From Diatrype stigma (Eukaryota; Ascomycota; Sordariomycetes; Xylariales; Diatrypaceae), in contig JAKJXP020000174.1 of assembly GCA_022225965.2 (NCBI GenBank), forward strand, positions 1-51,777: 51,777 nt of DNA, given 5' to 3'. The first letter of the stretch is position 1. Each line of letters starts with the position of its first letter. This document shows positions 1 through 9,805 of this stretch, one piece after another. The notes below the pieces were generated by a model. The model had not been told where the DNA came from, ran no database searches, and saw nothing but the letters and a program-made list of their open reading frames with translations. Made by a program: the position numbers and the translations under genes.

Positions 1-14
1 GGAGGGCTCGAACT

Positions 15-185
15 GTGGCAGCAGGTAGGTGGCAGCAGGTAGGTAGGTGGCAGCAGGTAAGTAAGTGGCAGTAGGTAGGTAGGTGGTAGCAGGTAGGTAG
101 GTGGCAGCAGGTAGGTAGGTGGCAGTAGGTAGGTAAGTGGTAGTAGGTAGGTAGGTGGCAGCAGGTAGGTAAGTGGCAGCAGCAG
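15..185. repeat. 18-bp minisatellite, array 1
   Basis: Tandem copies of an 18-bp unit, roughly GGCAGYAGGTAGGTAGGT, with single-base variants (GTAG/GCAG, AGGTAAGT). Some units are shortened by one GGTA. The array ends where the sequence changes to a CTTACGTAAG-containing spacer. The open frames across it on the minus strand are only the translated repeat (Tyr-Leu-Pro-Ala/Thr-Ala-Thr) and are not taken as genes. Confidence 0.9.
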
Positions 186-349
186 TTCGGCCGCTTACGT
201 AAGCTAGGGGGCTTGCAATAGCTAGGTGGTTTGGAACAGCTAGGTGTAATTACAGCTAGGTGCAATTGTAGGTGCCAGCAGCTATTAGTACTAATACAGG
301 TAGGTGACCCATATAACTAGAGGATGCACCCAATCGGAGGGCTCGAATT

Positions 350-703
350 GTGGCAGCAGGTAGGTGGCAGCAGGTAGGTAGGTGGCAGCAGGTAAGTAAG
401 TGGCAGTAGGTAGGTAGGTGGCAGCAGGTAGGTAGGTGGCAGCAGGTAAGTAAGTGGCAGTAGGTAGGTAGGTGGTAGCAGGTAGGTAGGTGGCAGCAGG
501 TAGGTAAGTGGCAGTAGGTAGGTAAGTGGCAGCAGGTAGGTAGGTGGTAGTAGGTAGGTAGGTGGCAGTAGGTAGGTAGGTGGCAGTAGGTAGGTAGGTG
601 GCAGTAGGTAGGTAGGTGGCAGTAGGTAGGTAGGTGGCAGCAGGTAGGTAGGTGGCAGTAGGTAGGTAGGTGGCAGCAGGTAGGTAGGTGGCAGCAGGTA
701 GGT
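350..703. repeat. 18-bp minisatellite, array 2
   Basis: Second array of the same 18-bp unit, about 20 copies. It starts after a flank (ggagggctcgaaytgtggca) that also precedes array 1 at the window start, so the flank and array were duplicated together. It ends in a shared flank with the motif cttacgtaagccacctaggc at about 720. Confidence 0.9.
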
Positions 704-794
704 GGTATAAGGCACCTAGCTTACGTAAGCCACCTAGGCTGTAAGGGCCGTGATTGGGTGTATTATACGGAATTACGGGTCTGCCGGAATGGAA

Positions 795-862
795 AAGCCC
801 CTCCTCCCCCCCCCGAAGGAGGGGGGGAGGGGGGGTTGGGGGGGGAGGGGGGGCCGTTGGCA
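795..862. repeat. C-run/G-run hairpin and G-quadruplex-prone module, copy 1
   Basis: A C-rich stretch is followed at once by G-rich runs of 7 to 9 G separated by single A or TT. The two halves can pair as a hairpin, and the G side alone has at least four G-runs. It sits just after the motif ggaattacgggtctgccgga. Whether it has a function is unknown. Confidence 0.75.
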
Positions 863-902
863 ACTGGCACTGGAAGCTTTTGGGTATCTGGCACCTGGCG
901 CT

Positions 903-1135
903 GCAGGTAGGTAGGTGGCAGCAGGTAGGTAGGTGGCAGCAGGTAGGTAAGTGGCAATAGGTAGGTAAGTGGCAGCAGGTAGGTAGGTAGCAGCAGGTAG
1001 GTAGGTGGCAGCAGGTAGGTAGGTGGCAGCAGGTAGGTAGGTGGCAGCAGGTAGGTAGGTGGCAGCAGGTAGGTAGGTGGCAGTAGGTCGGTGGCAGCAG
1101 GTAGGTGGCAGCAGGTAGGTGGCAGCAGGTAGGTG
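903..1135. repeat. 18-bp minisatellite, array 3
   Basis: Third array of the same unit, about 13 copies, followed by the same cttacgtaagccacctaggc flank as array 2. The array-plus-flank block of about 430 bp is therefore itself tandemly repeated (compare about 700-790 with about 1130-1205). Confidence 0.9.
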
Positions 1136-1276
1136 GTATAAGGCACCTAGCTTACGTAAGCCACCTAGGCTGTAGGGGCCATGATTGGGTGTATTATACG
1201 GAATTACGGGTCCAGGTACGTAAGCTGTGAGCTGCAATTGGGTGCATCGTACGGAATTACGGGTCTGCCGGAGTGG

Positions 1277-1339
1277 AAAAGCCCCCCCTCCCCCCCTCCT
1301 TCGGGGGGGGGAGGGGGGGTTGGGGGGGGAGGGGGGGCC
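1277..1339. repeat. C-run/G-run hairpin and G-quadruplex-prone module, copy 2
   Basis: Second copy of the module at about 795-862, with the same upstream motif ggaattacgggtctgccgga and the same downstream motif ccgttggcaactggcactgg. The C-run and G-run lengths differ slightly between copies, as expected for slippage in homopolymers. Confidence 0.75.
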
Positions 1340-1589
1340 GTTGGCAACTGGCACTGGAAGCTTTTGGGCACTTGGCACCTGGCGATGCGAAGCTTCTGCG
1401 CACCTGGCACCTGCTACTGGAAGGTTTTCCGCACTTGCAGCTAGCCTAGCTAGTACTAGAAGCTGTACGCACTGACCACCTAAAGCTGGCATTTAACACT
1501 TGGGCTCTTGTGCTCCTCCGGATCGGGGGGGCCTCACGTATGTATGTAGTCTAAGATCAATCACCCCTTTACGGGCAGACCCCCCAAAA

Positions 1590-3422
1590 AGCCACTCGAA
1601 TTTGAAGTTATCCTTAACCTTCCTATTATATTTAACCCACCCATTCTCCATTAAATTCCGACGATTCTTCTTCCGAATTAAAACCCAATACCTTAATATA
1701 TTCTTAAATCCCATCGTTACTTATACTGGCTTATACCGGTATTTCTTTTATTTAATTTCGAAAAGTAACCGTTAAAAGTTCCGATATTGCCCTTATCATT
1801 TCCGCCTTTACTTTCTTAATCCTTTTTATACGTATAAAGCCCTCGTTTGGGTTTGCCATAACTCGTTTCCGCTTTTTCGGAACCGCTTTTTTTAATGTTG
1901 CCGTTAATTGTTACATTTTAAATTCCGTCGCCGAAAGTTAATTAATCCTATTATTAAATGTTTTGCCGAATTTTCGAAATAACAGCCGCGATATAGCATT
2001 ACCGAAAATAAGATCGATAAAATAAAAATTAAATTCGATCCTATATACTTCCTTAAACGACTTAAGTATAAATACGGTTATTTCAATTATTAAAGTAACG
2101 AAATCAAGCCTAAGAAATACGATAAGCGCCGGAATAATAAATACCATATTTAAGAAAATACCTTAGGTTAAAAAGGGATTCCGAAAGGGCTGGTTTTTAT
2201 CGATTAGCTACATTCCATTTGCCTTTTATGCGGTTTTAATATACCGAAATACCATGGTTCGATTTTAGGCCTATAAAAAAGCGTATAAAAAGTTCACCTT
2301 ATTCGTATTTTCGAATAAACGTCCGAATAACCGAAGCCGAAACTTATACCGAAAGAACCCCTTAAGGGCCGAAAATATACCCATATCTAAGAACTGAAAT
2401 ATATGAAACGAATGAATAAGAAAAAATATAACCCAAATTTTATAAAGCAAGCAAAGCCATATAAAATTGTCGGATATATAATTGCCGTAACCGTTAAAAA
2501 TAAATAAGCGCCATTAATTGGAATCGTCGGGCTTCGTATGCGAAATAAAGACCTCGTTTAGCCACTTTATTGCGATATCGTTATTCGTTTATTTATTCGA
2601 AGATGTAATAAAATATTAATCTTCGTATAATTGGTTCTTTTTATTAAGAAACCATTATTATTATACATTTGTTTCGGCGAAAATAATAAAGGGCGAAAAA
2701 ACTTTACCGTTAGCACTAATATATGCCAATATGGTTATTTACTTGCGTTTAAGGGGATTTTTAAAATGTATATACTTTTTATAGGCAGCTTTAAGTACGA
2801 AGGAATTATTCCTAACCCTTTCCATTAAGCCGAATTTATCGGCGTTATACCGAAACCGCAAAAGGATATTCTTAACTTCGTTTATATCAAGGTAACTTAT
2901 TAAAATATCGAAAAACTATACCGAAATTCCATTTAAACGCTTATAATCGATAATCTTACCCTTAATGGTTTTTACGGAAAGGTTTCGAACGAAAAAACCG
3001 TAATGCCAGTTTTTTTCGAAATATGCAACGCTGCCGTTATAAATAAGAAAGCGCTAAACGAAAAGCCGAAAGCGAAAATAAAATAACGCATACCTTAAAT
3101 TGCCTTAAGTTACGATTTAATCGGCTAGAAATTATTTCTAAGCTTTACTAAGCTTTTAACGAATCTCATTAACGTTTTCGCAAATAAATAGGCCTTTAAT
3201 ACGGCGTATAACGTAATTATAATTAACCTAGTAATTAATAAAGAACCTCCGAATAAAAGCCCCATTTTTTACGCTTTAAATAGCAACGGCGGCTCGGAAT
3301 TAAGCAAAGGCTTACATATTATTAAAATCGTCGGATTCTGGAAATGAAGATAATAAGTTTCCTTTTCGATAAATGGGAAGAAGAAAAGGGGTTATATAAA
3401 CAAACAAATCAATAAAGGAATA
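1590..3422. mobile_element. RIP-degraded transposon relic, left part
   Basis: About 1.8 kb of very AT-rich DNA, rich in TA-containing words and poor in CA/TG, with stop codons in every frame. This is the signature of repeat-induced point mutation and contrasts sharply with GC-rich flanks. Fragmentary open stretches exist (for example 2631-2828 plus and 1938-2147 minus), but I could not assign them to a transposon family. No terminal repeats were found. The relic continues to about 4020 on the far side of the miniature LTR element at 3423-3991. Family and ends are uncertain. Confidence 0.75.
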
Positions 3423-3565
3423 TGTAACAGAATGCCAAGAAACTAGCCACTCCGCTAATGGCCTTTCACAAGTGCAAAAGATCAGCAGTATTTGCACAAC
3501 ATGTGCAAATAATCCCTTATCCGTACTTAAGTAGGTATGCCGCCCGGTGCGCCCATACCTTTACA
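3423..3565 (-). repeat. LTR of miniature element, copy 1
   Basis: 143-bp terminal repeat, beginning TG and ending CA on both strands. It contains a 10-bp inverted repeat (TATTTGCACA / TGTGCAAATA with a 3-nt loop). Positions 3488-3503 are complementary, in the element's RNA, to the putative primer-binding segment at 3831-3846. Confidence 0.92.
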
Positions 3566-3791
3566 CTATTTCCCCCTCCACTAGCCGACGTCTCGACGGC
3601 TTAGCTGGCAGGCTGGAAAGTGCAGACGTTCTTAAGCACGTTAGACCCCCAAACATACAAGTGTTGCCAATTCCGGAATGGCCTCTTGGGCTGCCTCGGC
3701 AATTGCGCACTGACCGCCCAGCTAGGTGGTCCCTAGCTAGCTCGCCGTCAGCCACCTGCGTTTGTGAGCGGGTAGGAGGCCCAAAGCCAGC

Positions 3792-3808
3792 CTGGGGCTC
3801 GAACCCAG
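3792..3808 (-). other. tRNA T-arm-like hairpin inside the miniature element
   Basis: On the minus strand the sequence reads CTGGG-TTCGAGC-CCCAG, a 5-bp stem with a 7-nt loop containing GTTCGAG. This matches a tRNA T arm and a Pol III B box. An A-box-like word (TAGCGGAGTGGC) lies about 70 nt upstream, inside the LTR. No complete cloverleaf could be folded, so this is a tRNA-related segment and not a tRNA gene. Confidence 0.45.
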
Positions 3809-3848
3809 GCGCATGGGAGCTCCATTCACCCATGTTGTGCAAATACAA

Positions 3849-3991
3849 TGTAACAGAATGCCAAGGGACTAGCCACTCCGCTAATGGCCTTTCACAAGTG
3901 CAAAAGATCAGCAGTATTTGCACAACATGTGCAAATAATCCCTTATCCGTACTTAAGTAGGTATGCCGCCCGGTGCGCCCATACCTTTACA
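3849..3991 (-). repeat. LTR of miniature element, copy 2
   Basis: 143-bp terminal repeat identical to copy 1 except for two adjacent bases (141/143). On the inferred minus orientation this is the 5' LTR. Its matching complementary stretch lies at 3914-3929. Confidence 0.92.
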
Positions 3992-4020
3992 GAATAAAAA
4001 CGCGTTCGCGAAATCAATAA
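3992..4020. mobile_element. RIP-degraded transposon relic, right part
   Basis: Short AT-rich continuation of the relic after the miniature element, before the composition returns to normal at about 4030. The GAATA target copy forms its left edge. Confidence 0.5.
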
Positions 4021-4030
4021 ATTATCTGGC

Positions 4031-4745
4031 ACCTAGGTGGGGCTGCCTAGGGAGGGGTGATTGATCTTAGGTAATTAGAGGCGGTAGTTACCTCTAGAGG
4101 ACCGGATTGCCGGCGGCTTTCAGTGGAGCAAGGCCTGACGTCGGGACTTCGGGATCTGTCGAATGCAGGTGCTTAGGTCCCCCTTAGTTACCGGTTTACC
4201 TAATCTCACGATCAGCTTTTCTGGGGGATCGGGTGGTCCAAGCGCCTTTCTTCAAGTGATACGGGAAACTCCGGCTTCCAACTTCAGGTCTCGGCATGGG
4301 TCATAGTTGAGTACCGAGGTGCTAGGTACAATACATACAAAGTACCAAGCTATGTATGTATGTAGCATTGGACAGCGTCATTTTACAGGGGATTGCGTGA
4401 CATCCGGCTTACTGGTTAGACGAATCAAACCGAGAATCAGCGATTGGTTTGTCGAGATTAATAAATTGCTAAAATACAATTGCCAATTGGGCTGCTGCAG
4501 ATCAGGCCCGATCCCGGAAGCCCTTAAACTTAGTTCTAAGCGGCGGGCACTTGAGTCCACCCGCTTTTGAGCCCGCACGCCTAATATAATAAGGGGAATA
4601 TATCGCATACCACGTCAAGTCAAGGTATTGGACCGGACGTTAGCGGGATTCACGGCTCTAGATATATACATCCGGAGTTTGAGTTCAAAAACTTTCCAGA
4701 AGGGGGGAAAATAAATCGAAGAGGCGAGTTGATTCGGATCTCTAT
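4031..4745. other. Intergenic region upstream of the aminotransferase gene
   Basis: No gene recognised. Normal base composition. It holds the presumed promoter and 5' leader of the gene starting at 4746. Short palindromic words such as ggtaccgaggtgctaggtac-like copies near 4312-4332 are seen, with no assignable role. Confidence 0.5.
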
Positions 4746-6667
4746 ATGAAGCCTATCGTCGGCTCGAGATTCTACTTCCGGAGCTTGCGTCTTACTACCA
4801 CTTCTCCCCTAACCGCCGGTCCCTCTTCTCGGGTTTACCAGCGCCGAGGCTTTCACTCAACCATGGCGGCCGAACTACCGGCCAAGCTCAAGCCCGCGGC
4901 TCGGGTCGCGGGGCAGAGACAAGATGTCTGGTGAGACTCATACCCCCATTCCATTTCCATTATATCCGAAGCTTGGTGCTCTAGGATGGTGGGACAGTAG
5001 GTATGCAGAAGATTGCATGCTGACCGTGCTGCACAAAACTAAGGTCCATCATCAACGAGGCGGCGGCAGCCTCGCCCAAGCAGCCCATCGTGAACATGGG
5101 CCAGGGCTTCTTCGGCTACAACCCGCCCCCTTTCATCATCAACGCCGCCAAGGACGCTCTCAACCGCGTCGACTGCAACCAGTACAGCCCGACCAAGGGC
5201 CGGCCGCGGTTGAAGAAGGCCATCTCCGACGCCTACGCGCCGTACTGGGGCCGCAAGCTCGACCCCGAGACCGAGGTCACCATCACGACCGGCGCCAACG
5301 AGGGCATGCTGAGCGCGTTCATGGCCTTCGTCGAGCCGGGGGATGAGGTCATCATCTTCGAGCCTTTCTTCGACCAGTAAGGTTGCTTTCTTTTATTCAT
5401 TTATTTCTTTCTTTCGCTCTGGATGCGAAAGACAAGCTGACGATATTGCCCCAGATACATCAGCAACATCGAGATGCCCGGCGGCAAGATCGTCTACGTG
5501 CCCCTATCTGCGCCGAAAGAAGGCGCCGTCAAGACGTGCTCGTCCTCCGAGTGGACGGTAGACTTCGAGAAGCTCGAGGCCGCCATCACGCCCAAGACGA
5601 AGATGATCGTCATCAACACCCCCCGTACGTGTGAAGTGTCCTTTGCTTTCCCTTCTCCTTTGGTGCCTGACGCTGACGTGTAAACTTTGATCTCGCCAGA
5701 CAACCCCGTTGGCAAGGTCTTCTCCAAGGAAGAGCTCCAGAGGATAGGCGACCTCTGCGTCAAGAACGAAATCATCATCCTGTCGGACGAGGTGTACGAC
5801 CGCCTGTACTACGTGCCCTTCACGAGGGTCGCGACGCTGTCTCCTGAGATCGAGAGGTTGACTCTCACCGTCGGCTCGGCTGGCAAGAACTTCTACGCCA
5901 CCGGTTGGCGAGTCGGTTAGTTCAGAAAGGCTAAGGCTATTCCCTCTATTTATGTTTTAGACTTGTGTGACTGACTATCTCTAGGTTGGTTGATGGGCCC
6001 TGCGCACTTGATCAAATACGTCTCTGCAGCCCATACGCGGATCTGCTATTCATCTGTCTCGCCACTGCAAGAAGCATGCGCCATCGGTACGTGGATTTAT
6101 ATCATTTCCTCTTTATTCTCTTTCCCCCCTTTCCCCCCCTTTCCCCCTTTCGCCCCCTATTCCCCTATTCCCCTTTCACCCCCCTTTCAACCGGCCCCAC
6201 TTCCCATCCCCCTTTTCTCCCCACTAGTTGAAGTCCAGCACCAGACTTCTTAATAACTAACGGCGACGACCCTAGGCTTCGAGCAAGCCGAGCGCGAAGG
6301 GTTCTGGGACGAGACGGTGCGGGACATGCGGGGCAAGATGGCGCGGTTCAACGAGGTGTGGGCGGAGCTGGGCCTCCCCTACACGGAGCCCGAGGGCGGC
6401 TACTTCGTCATGGTGAACATGGCGCGCGTGCGGCTCCCGTCGGACTACCCCTTCCCCCCGCACGTGGCGTCGCGCCCGCGCGACTTCCGCCTCGCCTGGT
6501 TCCTCATCCAGGAGCTCGGCGTCGCCGCCATCCCCCCCACCGAGTTCTACACCGACGACAACGCCTGGATCGCCGAGGACTACATGCGCTTCGCCGTCTG
6601 CAAGGAGGACCACGTCCTTGAGGACGCGAAGGAGAGGCTGCGGGGGCTGAAGCGGTGGATTGAGTGA
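4746..6667 (+). CDS. BNA3: Kynurenine aminotransferase (BNA3-like, PLP-dependent class I), 6 exons
   Basis: Exons 4746-4930, 5044-5376, 5455-5624, 5700-5915, 5985-6086 and 6276-6667 sum to 465 codons plus stop. Fold-type I PLP aminotransferase motifs appear in order: MGQGFFGYNPP, YSPTKGRPRLKKAI, TTGANEGMLSAF, NTPHNPVGKVF, SDEVYDRLYY, and GSAGKNFYATGWRVGW with the PLP-binding lysine. The C-terminal lobe has EGGYFVMV and the conserved Arg in YMRFAVC. By family, it converts kynurenine to kynurenic acid and may also use other amino acids or cysteine conjugates. The first ATG adds a 39-residue Arg/Ser/Thr-rich leader typical of mitochondrial import; a second ATG at 4863 would give a 426-residue cytosolic form. 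Donor and branch signals are clear (for example ACTAAC before the last exon). Confidence 0.9.
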
Positions 6668-7026
6668 GTGAGTGAGTGCCTGAGTGAGTGAAAGCGATAT
6701 ACGGTACGCAAGTGATAAGTCTGTATCCAGCCTGAGATTAGTTTATAGAGGGCGTACCATACTGCATCAAGTTATAAAGGTCAAAGTTACACCCTTGATA
6801 TCATGTATCATCCATGGTTTAATGAAGTAGCTGTGGCGAGGGCTCTGAACGTATTAGGAACGCGTTTATGATAAATTATATCTAGAGATATGAGAAGAGA
6901 AAGCTTTTAAGCATAGCCGGAAATGCTCGAACTAACATGCAATAGTATTTGTTCATGGCTATACGTATGAACCCCCCGACAACGCCCGTCCCCCCCCCCC
7001 CCCCCCTCACTCAGAATATGAAATTA
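6668..7026. other. Intergenic region with a C17 homopolymer
   Basis: No gene seen. A run of 17 C lies at 6990-7006. A short gagt/gagtgagt repeat follows the aminotransferase stop codon. Confidence 0.5.
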
Positions 7027-7305
7027 TCAAACTCCATCCCGCATGCCTTCTTCGAGCAATAAGTGAGCGCAACCAACTAGTTCATGAACAGTCCTCATCC
7101 TCCTGAGCTGCAGAGGGCGATTATGCAGACCAGGTCCTACATCAATTGTCAGTGCCGTCTTGAGTGCTGAAGCAATAGAACTTGTACCTTGCATAGCTCG
7201 TCCATTTCTCCTCCGTCTGATCCAAGTTGCTAATATGTAGACGGAAGAAGGGAGCGCAACGAAGAGGCTGACGATCGCAACGATGGTTTCTGTTGATAGC
7301 GGCAT
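7027..7305 (-). CDS. Small single-pass membrane protein, hypothetical
   Basis: A 92-codon frame starts Met-Pro-Leu-Ser-Thr-Glu-Thr and continues into a strongly hydrophobic segment (residues about 8-29). This is followed by an Arg-rich stop-transfer motif (RRRR at about 30-33). Small proteins with this layout are common next to accessory genes in ascomycetes, but I assign no function. An optional 51-nt in-phase intron (GTACAAG..ACTGAC..TAG) may remove 17 residues and leave 75. It is divergent to the Clr5-ankyrin gene that starts 690 bp away. Whether it is expressed is uncertain. Confidence 0.5.
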   Translation of the reverse strand: MPLSTETIVAIVSLFVALPSSVYILATWIRRRRNGRAMQGTSSIASALKTALTIDVGPGLHNRPLQLRRMRTVHELVGCAHLLLEEGMRDGV

Positions 7306-7994
7306 GGAAGACTCGAGGGGGATGACTTAGAGAGGTAATTGAAGATATCGAGGTCAGAACACAGGGATTGTCAAGAGTTTCTTCAGTCTTGAACTGACCA
7401 CATCCTGACGGGACCTTTAGCTCACCACGCCATGCAGGCAATATGTAGCTTTATAAATTTACCATTCAAAGATTAATGTCCTTCGTGGTGTACCATTGAC
7501 TACCACGGTGCAGGCATAAGAATGCCTTTGGGTTTTCGGAAAACGCCATACCCCAAGCAGTGATTTCGTGCATGCACCCAGTGGCTCAGCCTGCCGTGCT
7601 CATGCTGAAGGCTTCGGTCAACATATCAGCTGGGCCACTTTCGGGTTGCGATATCACCCAATCACAAAGCTTCTCAGGGGAAGCCTGGGAAGGAACATCG
7701 CCCCGTTCTATGACAATGCAGCAATGTGGAGTCTTTGGGTTGTGCTCTGATCCAATCCCGTCTTGCCATGCGCAATTCGAGGTCGTATTGTGGCAATTTG
7801 TGTTGTGTCGTTATCCAATCAGGTCTGCGACTTTCTCTACTGACTTCGGTTGCAGGAATTCACGTCACGTAAGGCTCGGACAGATGCCTGAATACATATA
7901 ATGATGATTGCCGACCTCCAAAGCCTGACGGCAATCTCATCTTCCCCAACTTCAAATAACCACACCCTTGAGCAATAACTTTCCTCCAGCGCAC
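7306..7994. promoter_or_regulatory. Divergent intergenic region with CCAAT boxes
   Basis: Spacer between the small membrane protein gene (minus) and the Clr5-ankyrin gene (plus). It has three CCAAT words on the plus strand at about 7668, 7752 and 7814, in similar contexts (ATCCAATC or ACCCAATC). CCAAT is bound by the fungal HAP complex; use here is inferred only. Confidence 0.4.
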
Positions 7995-8660
7995 ATGTAT
8001 CAGTCAATACAACACCATCAGACAGTCTGGGATGAGTGGGAGGTTCACAGGAAACAGATTTACCGACAATTCGTTGTCGAGCGCAAATCCTATACACAGG
8101 TCGCGGAGTACATGAAGGAGCACTACCAGTTCTGCAAGAAGTAAGTGATAATGCTCCATTTTACCATGCCAGTCACAGGCCTCCATAATGGTGTTCAAGC
8201 ATCTGACTATCGAAGACCGAGAGACTATGAATACCGCCTGAAGAAATGGAACTATCGCCAGAAGCTTACCGAAAGTGGATGGCAATGGGCCCGAAACATA
8301 CTGGACCAACGGATAGCTGAAGGGAGGCAGAGTGAGGTTCTTCTTTCAGGTGTCCGCATACCCCCGGAGAGGGTTTTGCAAAGAATACGCTCTCATCAGA
8401 GACCAACCTTAGCCCAGAGGTATTCACTGAGTATGGCTTCTAAATAAAAAAGTGGCCTTTATTGCAACATGTTGCTAACAAGACTAGAGCAATTGTCTCT
8501 TACGCAGCCTGAAGGTATACCAGTGCGTATACAAACACCACCTCCAGAAGGATATATAGGTACATGGCCAGAGGATCTGCCATACATACGGTTCAACCGC
8601 CAATTTGAAGGTACTGCCACCGTTCCTTTTTAGGATGGTCGATAGTAACGCGAGTTGCAG

Positions 8661-9643
8661 CTCTTATCCCAACGAGGCCTCACGGATGTGAATCCCCGAA
8701 GATAGAATATGACAACCTTGGGCCAGTCATAGCTAGATTCTTGCAATTGAATATCAATGATGGCCAAAATAACCAAGTTCTTGGACAAGCCAGGATATCT
8801 TCCGTCCTCTATATAACGGATTACCTGAACGTTTTCACCCCCGAACTTCACGGGGGCGACCATACTACGACTGCAGAACTATTCTTGGCGGGTTCTCGTG
8901 AATCAGCCTCGATTGAGCTCGTTCGATTACTGGTGTATTTCATCTCAAACAATATGGATCGTGAGCTCAAGCGTTTGGCCGGTTACAGAACTGACCCGTT
9001 CAAGCTTTTGGAAGACCTCGGATTGTTGATCGAAAGAAACGTTCGGATCATTGCACGGTCGTCCGGCGAAACTAACGAGGTTTTTCTCAAACGCCTCCTG
9101 TCCTATTCCGTTGCTAAAAATAGGGGTCATATTCTTGACTGGCTTTTATCAGCAGGCATTAATCCAAACGGCTATACTCGAGTTGACAACTACGTTTTCA
9201 CCTATTTTATGGTTTCATCGTACTCCCTGGGTTATGTCACCGAGGATACATGGTGTCAATATGGAACTCTACTCCAGATTGCCACCTATTATGGGCATAT
9301 TGCCTGCTGTTCGGCATTGCTTGATGCGGGAGCGGACCCGAATTTGGGATTTAGTGATCAAGACTCACCACTACCATTGGAATTCGCAGCACAAGGGTCA
9401 AGGCACGATGCAGTAATGCAGCTAGTCGAGTTGCTTATTGCAAAGGGTGCTAATCTGATTGAATCCTTAACCACTAAGAACCGACCAAACTTGCTCTTGT
9501 TGGCGGTTGCACGCGGAAACACAACTCTCGCCTCCTGGCTGCTTCGGAATGGCGCCACGATTGGACCGGAGGCACTTCGAGTAGCGGCTGGATTTTCGGA
9601 TGGTGCAATGATTTCATTATTTCACGATGAATCATTAAAGAGG
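8661..9643 (+). CDS. Clr5-ankyrin gene, exon 4 first segment
   Basis: Open segment joined to exon 3 by a 50-nt intron (8611-8660). It contains ankyrin-like repeats (for example CSALLDAGADPNLGFSD, LLIAKGANLIESLT and LASWLLRNGATIGPEAL). It runs straight into the LTR at the codon AGG, which is part of the 5-bp target duplication. Confidence 0.8.
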
Positions 9644-9805
9644 TGTCAGTTTTTGTGTAAGATTAGAGTGCTAGGGCAACCTTTCGTATTAATAACAGTT
9701 TGAAACCTAACCTTCTAGGATTCCAGGAAGCCCAGAAGCCGTACGGACCTGTATTTATATCCCTTACGAGCCCCTGTAGGGGTTACGTGACGCCATATCC
9801 TGACA
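9644..9805 (-). repeat. LTR of ankyrin-gene element, left
   Basis: 162-bp terminal repeat with TGTCAG..CTGACA inverted ends. It contains an E-box-like CACGTGA/TACGTGA word and, on the minus strand, TATA-box-like TATAAATA. It carries more T residues than the right copy at variable sites. Confidence 0.92.

Larger units (their letters stand above)
3423..3991 (-). mobile_element. Miniature LTR retroelement (TRIM-like), intact, with 5-bp target duplication
   Basis: Two direct repeats of 143 bp (3423-3565 and 3849-3991) start TGTAACAG and end CTTTACA. They flank a 283-bp non-coding core. The element is bounded by a perfect 5-bp duplication, GAATA, at 3418-3422 and 3992-3996. The LTRs differ only at two adjacent bases (GG versus AA), so the insertion is young. 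Orientation is inferred as minus: on that strand a purine-rich tract (GTGGAGGGGGAAATAG) lies directly before the 3' LTR. Also on that strand, the segment 2 nt after the 5' LTR (3831-3846) is complementary over 16 nt to a stretch inside each LTR, which suggests self-priming. There is no coding capacity, so it would depend on another element. It is inserted in the RIP relic but is itself GC-rich and not visibly RIP-mutated. Confidence 0.9.

Noticed and set aside
1..200. Telomeric repeat at the window start
   Set aside because: The unit is not TTAGGG-like; it is an internal 18-bp minisatellite.
291..1492. Long minus-strand open frames with Tyr-Leu-Pro-Ala-Ala-Thr repeats
   Set aside because: They are only the translated 18-bp minisatellite. 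The unit length is a multiple of three, which keeps all frames open, and several overlapping frames show the same pattern.
3792..3885. A complete tRNA gene on the minus strand
   Set aside because: The T arm is good and an A-box-like word exists, but the D arm and the anticodon stem do not fold and the spacing is too long.
3561..3960. Overlapping frames of 120 and 137 codons across the miniature LTR element
   Set aside because: They span LTR and core and read the same LTR sequence in opposite directions. They have no family motif. The LTR structure with target duplication explains the sequence.
8611..8634. A 24-nt intron in the Clr5-ankyrin gene (GTACTG to TTTAG)
   Set aside because: It is too short for a fungal spliceosomal intron. 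A 50-nt intron ending at 8660 keeps the frame and gives a better continuation.
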